From: an uncultured Colwellia sp.
GTDB taxonomy: Bacteria; Pseudomonadota; Gammaproteobacteria; Enterobacterales; Alteromonadaceae
Assembly: GCA_913049915.1 (NCBI GenBank)
Contig: CAJWZC010000020.1
Span: 1-46,996 of the forward strand
Length of the DNA stretch: 46,996 bases
Direction of reading: 5' to 3'
Positions 42,712-46,996 of this stretch are shown here, in pieces. The translations under genes were made by a program, and so were the position numbers. Each line of letters begins with the position of its first letter. The first letter of the stretch is position 1. The notes under the pieces are model-generated. The model was not told where the DNA came from and ran no database searches. It was given only the letters and a program-made list of their open reading frames with translations.

Positions 42712-43761
42712 TTATCGACTGGCACAGCTATCTTCAAATGAGATTTTTATTTTCTCAGGCACTTGCCTTTCAACTTCTTTTACTGCTTCTTCTATTGCAG
42801 ATAAAAAAGCACTTGAATTGGCATTACCATGACTTTTAACCACTATACCCCGTAATCCTATCAGACTTGCGCCATTGTACTGGTCGGGGTTCATGGTTTT
42901 AAATAGTTTTTTGAAACTAGGTTTGAGTAATGAGCCAAATAACTTAGCCAATAAGCTCGCACTAAAAGCAGCTTTAGATTTTTGATAAACTAGCCTAGCA
43001 ACACCTTCACAGGTTTTTAGGGCGACATTACCAACAAAACCATCACAGACGATAACATCGGCTTTATTAGAAAATATATCACTACCTTCAATAAAACCAA
43101 TATAGTTGATCTCTTTATTTTCACTTAATTCAAGCGCAGCGAGCTTAATATGATCACTACCTTTAATGGATTCTTCTCCCATATTAAGTAAAGCAACACG
43201 TGGTTGACTAATACCATCGACTTGTTCAGCCATTATCGAGCCCATAACACCAAATTGATATAATACATGAGAGTCACAAAAAACATTGGCGCCTAAGTCG
43301 AGCATAAAAACATGTTTATCTTCATCATGGGTGGGTAAAGATGAAATAAGTGCTGGGCGCTCTACCCCTGGTATATTTTTTAACACAAAATGTGCCATCG
43401 AAAATAATGCCCCAGTATTGCCAGCGCTTACACAAGCTTGTGCTTTTCCTTCATGAACAAGATCAAGCGCTTTACGCATTGATGAGTCTTTTTTGGTTCT
43501 AAGTGCGACAATTGGCTTATCCGACATTAATACTACTTGGGAGGTTGGGAAAATACTTAACTGTTTATGAGTAGCTAGAGTTTCTTGGGAAATATTAAAA
43601 CTGGCAAGAGTTGCTGTAATGATTGGTTCATCACCACAAAGAATTAGGTGCAAGTTAGGCTGTTGATTAATTGCCATGATTGCTGAAGAAATAGTTATAA
43701 AGGGGCCTTGGTCGCCCCCCATAACATCTAACGCTATGGTTAGATCACTATTTAAGCTCAA
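42712..43761 (-). CDS. plsX: Phosphate acyltransferase PlsX
   Basis: A 349-residue protein beginning with the [11 protein letters not shown] motif; also [34 protein letters not shown] and [15 protein letters not shown]. It makes acyl-phosphate from acyl-ACP for phospholipid synthesis. The start is TTG at 43761: no ATG fits and the N-terminal spacing agrees with the family. It lies 27 bp after rpmF. The C-terminal extension [14 protein letters not shown] is not conserved. Confidence 0.95.
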   Translation of the reverse strand: MSLNSDLTIALDVMGGDQGPFITISSAIMAINQQPNLHLILCGDEPIITATLASFNISQETLATHKQLSIFPTSQVVLMSDKPIVALRTKKDSSMRKALDLVHEGKAQACVSAGNTGALFSMAHFVLKNIPGVERPALISSLPTHDEDKHVFMLDLGANVFCDSHVLYQFGVMGSIMAEQVDGISQPRVALLNMGEESIKGSDHIKLAALELSENKEINYIGFIEGSDIFSNKADVIVCDGFVGNVALKTCEGVARLVYQKSKAAFSASLLAKLFGSLLKPSFKKLFKTMNPDQYNGASLIGLRGIVVKSHGNANSSAFLSAIEEAVKEVERQVPEKIKISFEDSCASR

Positions 43762-43788
43762 ACTAAAGTAAGCCTAAAATGTAATCGC

Positions 43789-43959
43789 TTATCTAGCGAT
43801 TACTTTAACGCCTTTGTAAAAACCATCAGCAGTTATATGGTGACGACGATGCGTTTCACCTGATACTGGATCTACTGATAAGTTTTCGATTGCTAATGCA
43901 TCATGTGAACGGCGCATGCCACGTCTTGAACGAGATTTTTTACTTTTTTGTACTGCCAT
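43789..43959 (-). CDS. rpmF: Ribosomal protein L32
   Basis: A 56-residue protein: [20 protein letters not shown] at the start, then [17 protein letters not shown] and the end [11 protein letters not shown]. This is the zinc-free form of L32, as in enteric bacteria. The ATG at 43959 has AGGAGT about eight bases upstream. It lies between yceD and plsX, the standard order. The frame and stop (TAA 43789-43791) were read by hand. Confidence 0.97.
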   Translation of the reverse strand: MAVQKSKKSRSRRGMRRSHDALAIENLSVDPVSGETHRRHHITADGFYKGVKVIAR

Positions 43960-44007
43960 GAGTTACTCCTGAACAGGTTATAAGTTAAAAGGCTTTATGC
44001 TTATTAA

Positions 44008-44520
44008 CTATTTGAATTGTTTTAATAAATCAAATGGATTTGGCTTCTCAAGTTCTTCTGGTAATTCACCCCAAACTGAATCAGCATCGGCTGAACAGTC
44101 TTGAACTTCATGCCTTGGAATTAATGGGATCGTGAGCATTAACTCTTCTTCCACTAATTCACATAAGTTTACTTCGCCATTTTCATCTAATTCTACTACG
44201 TCATAATATGACGGGATTTTCTCAGCGGCTTCCTCATTTTTGGCAGGGCTAAAAATAAAATCTACTTTAAGTTCCTGGTCAAAACTTTCGTTACACCGCT
44301 GACAAGTTAATGCAACTAATGTCGAGCCCGTACCTGACATTACTGTCAAACCACGTTCATCAACATCAAACTTAACACTAACTTTAACATGCTCGCTTCT
44401 GCTTTCGCATTCACCAAGCAGTCTAGTCATATCAGACAATTTAAACACACCTTCGCACACAAGTCTGCGTTGTGAGCTACGGGATGGATTTATTGTTACT
44501 GGAAGTTTAAGATTCTGCAT
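44008..44520 (-). CDS. yceD: YceD family protein (DUF177), 23S rRNA accumulation protein
   Basis: A 170-residue YceD protein. The conserved CxxC is in VALTCQRCNESFDQEL, and DVVELDENGEVNLCELVEEELMLTIPLIPRH in broken form matches the family's acidic C-terminal region. It is linked to 23S rRNA accumulation in E. coli and plants; the mechanism is unknown. It is the first gene of the yceD-rpmF-plsX-fab run and is divergent from maf. Confidence 0.93.
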   Translation of the reverse strand: MQNLKLPVTINPSRSSQRRLVCEGVFKLSDMTRLLGECESRSEHVKVSVKFDVDERGLTVMSGTGSTLVALTCQRCNESFDQELKVDFIFSPAKNEEAAEKIPSYYDVVELDENGEVNLCELVEEELMLTIPLIPRHEVQDCSADADSVWGELPEELEKPNPFDLLKQFK

Positions 44521-44624
44521 AAGGCGCGCATATTATAGTCCCTACAGGCAAGTGTCAAAAGAAAATTGCACTATTTTGTTTAAAAGCACAAGATAGTCTC
44601 ATTATTCACAATTATAGTATAATA

Positions 44625-44664
44625 ATTGTTTATTTTGACAACAACCGCTATTTAAATAAACAAT
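44625..44664. repeat. Inverted repeat in the yceD-maf divergent promoter region
   Basis: ATTGTTTATTT (44625-44635) and AAATAAACAAT (44654-44664) are perfect inverted 11-mers with an 18-bp spacer. The 258-bp region must hold promoters of both yceD (minus) and maf (plus). TTGACA at 44635-44640 overlaps the left arm, but no good -10 follows at 17 bp. It may be an operator or simply AT-rich symmetry. Confidence 0.35.
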
Positions 44665-44778
44665 GTTGTTCATAATAGCTAGTTAATACTAACGCGTATA
44701 AGAAAGTCCTTACTTCTTTATTCTAATAGTATTATAGCAAACAGACTACTTTAAAAGAATCTATATAAGAGGGTAAAT

Positions 44779-45381
44779 ATGAAAACCTTAGTGCTTGGCT
44801 CTACGTCTCCATTTCGTAAAACTATTTTAGAAAAACTCCAACTGCCTTTTCAATGCGCAAAGCCTGATATCGATGAAACAGCACACAAAGATGAAACACC
44901 TCACGCTTTAGTTGAACGTCTTGCTATAGAAAAAGCAAAAGCGGTTATCTCACAATACCCAAGTGCTTTGATAATAGGCTCAGATCAGGTAGCTGTATGT
45001 GAAGGAGAAATATTAGGTAAGCCTCACAACTTTGACAATGCTGTTATTCAATTAAGTAAATTTAGTGGTAAAAGTATTATTTTCTATACTGGCCTATGTG
45101 TTTATGACAGTGAAAATGATAAAGCAATCGCTTTAGTTGAACCCTTTACGGTTCATTTTAATCAACTGAGTAAAATAGAAATAGAAAATTATCTACATGC
45201 AGAAAAGCCCTATAATTGTGCTGGTAGTTTTAAAAGTGAAGGTTTGGGTATTTGCTTGTTTAGCAAACTTGAAGGTGATGATCCCAATACTTTAATCGGA
45301 TTACCGTTAATTAAACTTGTTGCGCTATTAAAGCAACAGGGCGTGGATGTATTAGCTGAGCAACCTAGAGTGGCTGGTTAA
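44779..45381 (+). CDS. yceF: Maf family nucleoside triphosphate pyrophosphatase (YceF-type)
   Basis: A 200-residue Maf protein. [15 protein letters not shown] is at the start, the acidic catalytic pair follows in [13 protein letters not shown], then [18 protein letters not shown], and the C-terminal [15 protein letters not shown]. YceF-type Maf enzymes hydrolyse 7-methyl-GTP and related non-canonical nucleotides, a house-cleaning role. Divergent from yceD as in E. coli. The ATG has AGAGGG about eight bases upstream. Confidence 0.94.
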   Translation: MKTLVLGSTSPFRKTILEKLQLPFQCAKPDIDETAHKDETPHALVERLAIEKAKAVISQYPSALIIGSDQVAVCEGEILGKPHNFDNAVIQLSKFSGKSIIFYTGLCVYDSENDKAIALVEPFTVHFNQLSKIEIENYLHAEKPYNCAGSFKSEGLGICLFSKLEGDDPNTLIGLPLIKLVALLKQQGVDVLAEQPRVAG

Positions 45382-45434
45382 TCGAATTAGATAGAGTAGA
45401 TAGGTATACTATTGTTAAGTGTTACTTATCTATC

Positions 45435-45455
45435 ATAAACACGCTAAGTGTTTAT
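45435..45455. terminator. Possible bidirectional terminator between maf and the HAD gene
   Basis: ATAAACAC (45435-45442) pairs with GTGTTTAT (45448-45455) around a 5-nt loop, between two convergent genes. There is no long T tract. Confidence 0.4.
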
Positions 45456-45462
45456 CTATGCA

Positions 45463-46116
45463 CTACGAGGGTAATAGTATTTGTTGCAACTCAGCAAGAG
45501 AGTCAACAATGGCTATTGGTTGGAATTTGTTTAATATTTCTCTACCGTGTACACCGAGAGTAATACCTATCCTATCTATACCTGAAGCTTGTGCCATTTG
45601 CATATCATAACTGGTATCACCAATCATCACTGCTTGCTCTGGTGCAATACTTAATTCAGCTAATAAGCTTAATAACATTTGAGGATCTGGCTTAGATCGA
45701 GCTTCATCAGCACAGCGTGATGCATGAAAGAAATGTTCAGTTTGGCTCGCAGAAAATACACGTTGTAAACCTTCTCGCCCTTTACCTGTTGCAACGGCCA
45801 ACAGCTTATCATTATCGGTTAGTGCTTTTAATAACAACAGCGCATGTTCAAATAAAGGTGCCGGTGTACTATTTCCTTCGACATATTGAAACTTGTATTG
45901 CTCAAGTAACGCGGTTATGTCCGTTTTCGAAGCCCCAGGAAATAATATATCAAGTACCTTAGGTAAACTCAGACCTATGGTATTTTTTACGCTATTTACG
46001 GAAGGTATAGTTAATTGACAATGATGTGCTGCTGCTTGCATTGATGAAACAATACGCGCAATGGAGTCCATCAAAGTACCATCCCAATCAAAAATAACTA
46101 ATTTGTACTCGGTCAC
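45463..46116 (-). CDS. HAD-IA family hydrolase
   Basis: A 217-residue HAD phosphatase. Motif I is LVIFDWDGTLMDS, motif II is in VATGKGREGL, the motif III Lys is in EARSKPDPQML, and motif IV is in MIGDTSYDMQMAQASG. A cap domain of the phosphoglycolate phosphatase/pyrophosphatase type lies near residues 20-80. The substrate is unknown; a house-cleaning phosphatase is likely. It follows rluC by five bases and is surely co-transcribed with it. Confidence 0.9.
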   Translation of the reverse strand: MTEYKLVIFDWDGTLMDSIARIVSSMQAAAHHCQLTIPSVNSVKNTIGLSLPKVLDILFPGASKTDITALLEQYKFQYVEGNSTPAPLFEHALLLLKALTDNDKLLAVATGKGREGLQRVFSASQTEHFFHASRCADEARSKPDPQMLLSLLAELSIAPEQAVMIGDTSYDMQMAQASGIDRIGITLGVHGREILNKFQPIAIVDSLAELQQILLPS

Positions 46117-46121
46117 TTAAA

Positions 46122-46996
46122 CTATTCTTTAACCAACTTAGTTAATAATTTCTCTAAGCTAGCCTCCATCGGCGCTTCAATTTTCAAGCGTTCTTCTGTA
46201 CTTGGGTGCGTGAACTCAATACTAGCGGCATGTAAGAACAGTCTTTTTAATCCTTTACTCTTCATTTGCTCATCAAACTCTTCATGACCATATTTTGCAT
46301 CCATAGCAATAGAATGACCACTCGTTTGACAGTGTACGCGTATTTGATGTGTTCTTCCGGTTACCGGAAAAGCCCTTACTAACGTTGCACCACGATAGCG
46401 CTCTAATACTCTAAAGCGTGTTTCAGACTCTTTACCATCTATATTATCAACAACGACAACGCGTTCGCCTGACTTTAAATCGTTTTTCTTAAGTGACTCA
46501 GTAACGCGAGTCAATTTAGTGGGCCAATGGCCTTTAACTAAAGCGTGATAAAACTTTTGTACATTTTTTTCACGAAACTGTTCATGTAAATGCCGCAAGG
46601 TAGAGCGTTTTTTAGCTACCAGTAAACAGCCTGAAGTATCTCTATCTAAACGATGAACGAGTTCTAACATTCGCGCATCAGGTCTTAACGCACGAAGTGC
46701 TTCAATTAACCCAAAGCTTAATCCACTTCCACCATGTACCGCCATACCCGATGGTTTATTAATAACAATTAACCGATCATCTTCAAAAAGTATTTGCTTC
46801 TCTAAGTTAGCGACAACATTTAATCCAGTAGAAACAGCATCTTTTTCTTCTGAAACTCTGATAGGTGCAATGCGTACTTCATCATTTATTAGTAATTTGT
46901 AGACAGGTTTAATACGTTTTTTATTCACCCTTATTTCACCTTTACGCAGTAAACGATAAAGATGACTTTTGGGGACACCTTTAAGTGTTCTTAATA
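46122..46996 (-). CDS. rluC: 23S rRNA pseudouridine(955/2504/2580) synthase, 5' end outside window
   Basis: The frame is open to the right edge of the window, so the true N-terminus is not seen; the ATG-like start at 46928 is inside the gene. The end of the S4 domain is visible (GVPKSHLYRLLRKGEIRVN), then the RluA-type catalytic domain with DRLIVINKPSGMAVHGGSG, the catalytic Asp in LVHRLDRDTSGCLLVAKK, and HQIRVHCQTSGHSIAMD. It converts three uridines of 23S rRNA to pseudouridine. Position next to maf and yceD matches E. coli. Confidence 0.95.
   Translation of the reverse strand, partial: LRTLKGVPKSHLYRLLRKGEIRVNKKRIKPVYKLLINDEVRIAPIRVSEEKDAVSTGLNVVANLEKQILFEDDRLIVINKPSGMAVHGGSGLSFGLIEALRALRPDARMLELVHRLDRDTSGCLLVAKKRSTLRHLHEQFREKNVQKFYHALVKGHWPTKLTRVTESLKKNDLKSGERVVVVDNIDGKESETRFRVLERYRGATLVRAFPVTGRTHQIRVHCQTSGHSIAMDAKYGHEEFDEQMKSKGLKRLFLHAASIEFTHPSTEERLKIEAPMEASLEKLLTKLVKE

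Noticed and set aside
1-46996. CRISPR arrays, tRNA or rRNA genes, integrase and attachment sites, intact insertion sequences
   Set aside because: Looked for on both strands; no repeat-spacer pattern, cloverleaf-like sequence, integrase or transposase was recognised.

Overview
The window comes from a low-GC marine gammaproteobacterium of the order Alteromonadales. Gene order and protein character fit the Colwelliaceae (Colwellia-like). This rests on recognising the families and on synteny (rluC / maf / yceD-rpmF-plsX-fab operon / pabC-mltG-tmk-holB-pilZ-tatD; rcsF-trmO; tesA-ybbA-ybbP), not on a database search.

Layout. Positions 1-613 hold the 3' end of metG, followed by a MITE-like inverted-repeat element and a terminator. 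Positions 936-5056 carry a symporter/solute-binding fusion, rcsF, trmO and a CBM9-like gene. Positions 5060-10990 (minus strand) are a tightly coupled saccharide operon. It ran, in order of transcription, GPH sugar symporter, GH94 phosphorylase, gluconokinase, secreted CBM9 protein, GH3 beta-glucosidase. A GH94 phosphorylase coupled to a gluconokinase points to cellobionic (aldonic) acid breakdown. Only the kinase and the CBM9 gene are intact: the transporter has stops, a frameshift and a deletion, the phosphorylase has one in-frame TAA, and the GH3 gene is a remnant in an apparently empty 830 bp. Between this operon and the divergent TonB-dependent receptor lie two LacI-type palindromes 210 bp apart.

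Positions 11433-20695 (plus strand) hold a TonB-dependent receptor, a SapC-family protein, a class I methyltransferase, two flavin-dependent halogenases with their catalytic Lys and Glu, and a DUF6445 protein with an HxD...H iron-site pattern. This is the most likely place for undescribed chemistry. Positions 20743-25970 mix decayed genes (HEPN-like protein, S9 peptidase, chemoreceptor and CheW remnants, frameshifted yciB) with an apparently intact partner-switching pair (STAS protein plus REC-PP2C-HATPase regulator). Positions 26024-32043 hold yciI, an LprI-like gene, an AI-2E family permease, and ybbP-ybbA divergent from tesA with overlapping start codons. A ruined CPA2 antiporter and a candidate small RNA follow.

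Positions 33990-46996 are conserved housekeeping genes: tatD, pilZ, holB, tmk, mltG, pabC, fabF, acpP, fabG, fabD, plsX, rpmF, yceD, maf, a HAD hydrolase and the 5'-truncated rluC. fabH is absent from its usual slot between plsX and fabD. A FadR-like site and a promoter precede acpP, and a terminator-like hairpin separates acpP from fabF. In all, at least nine genes in the accessory part look broken. No tRNA, rRNA, CRISPR array or intact insertion sequence was seen.
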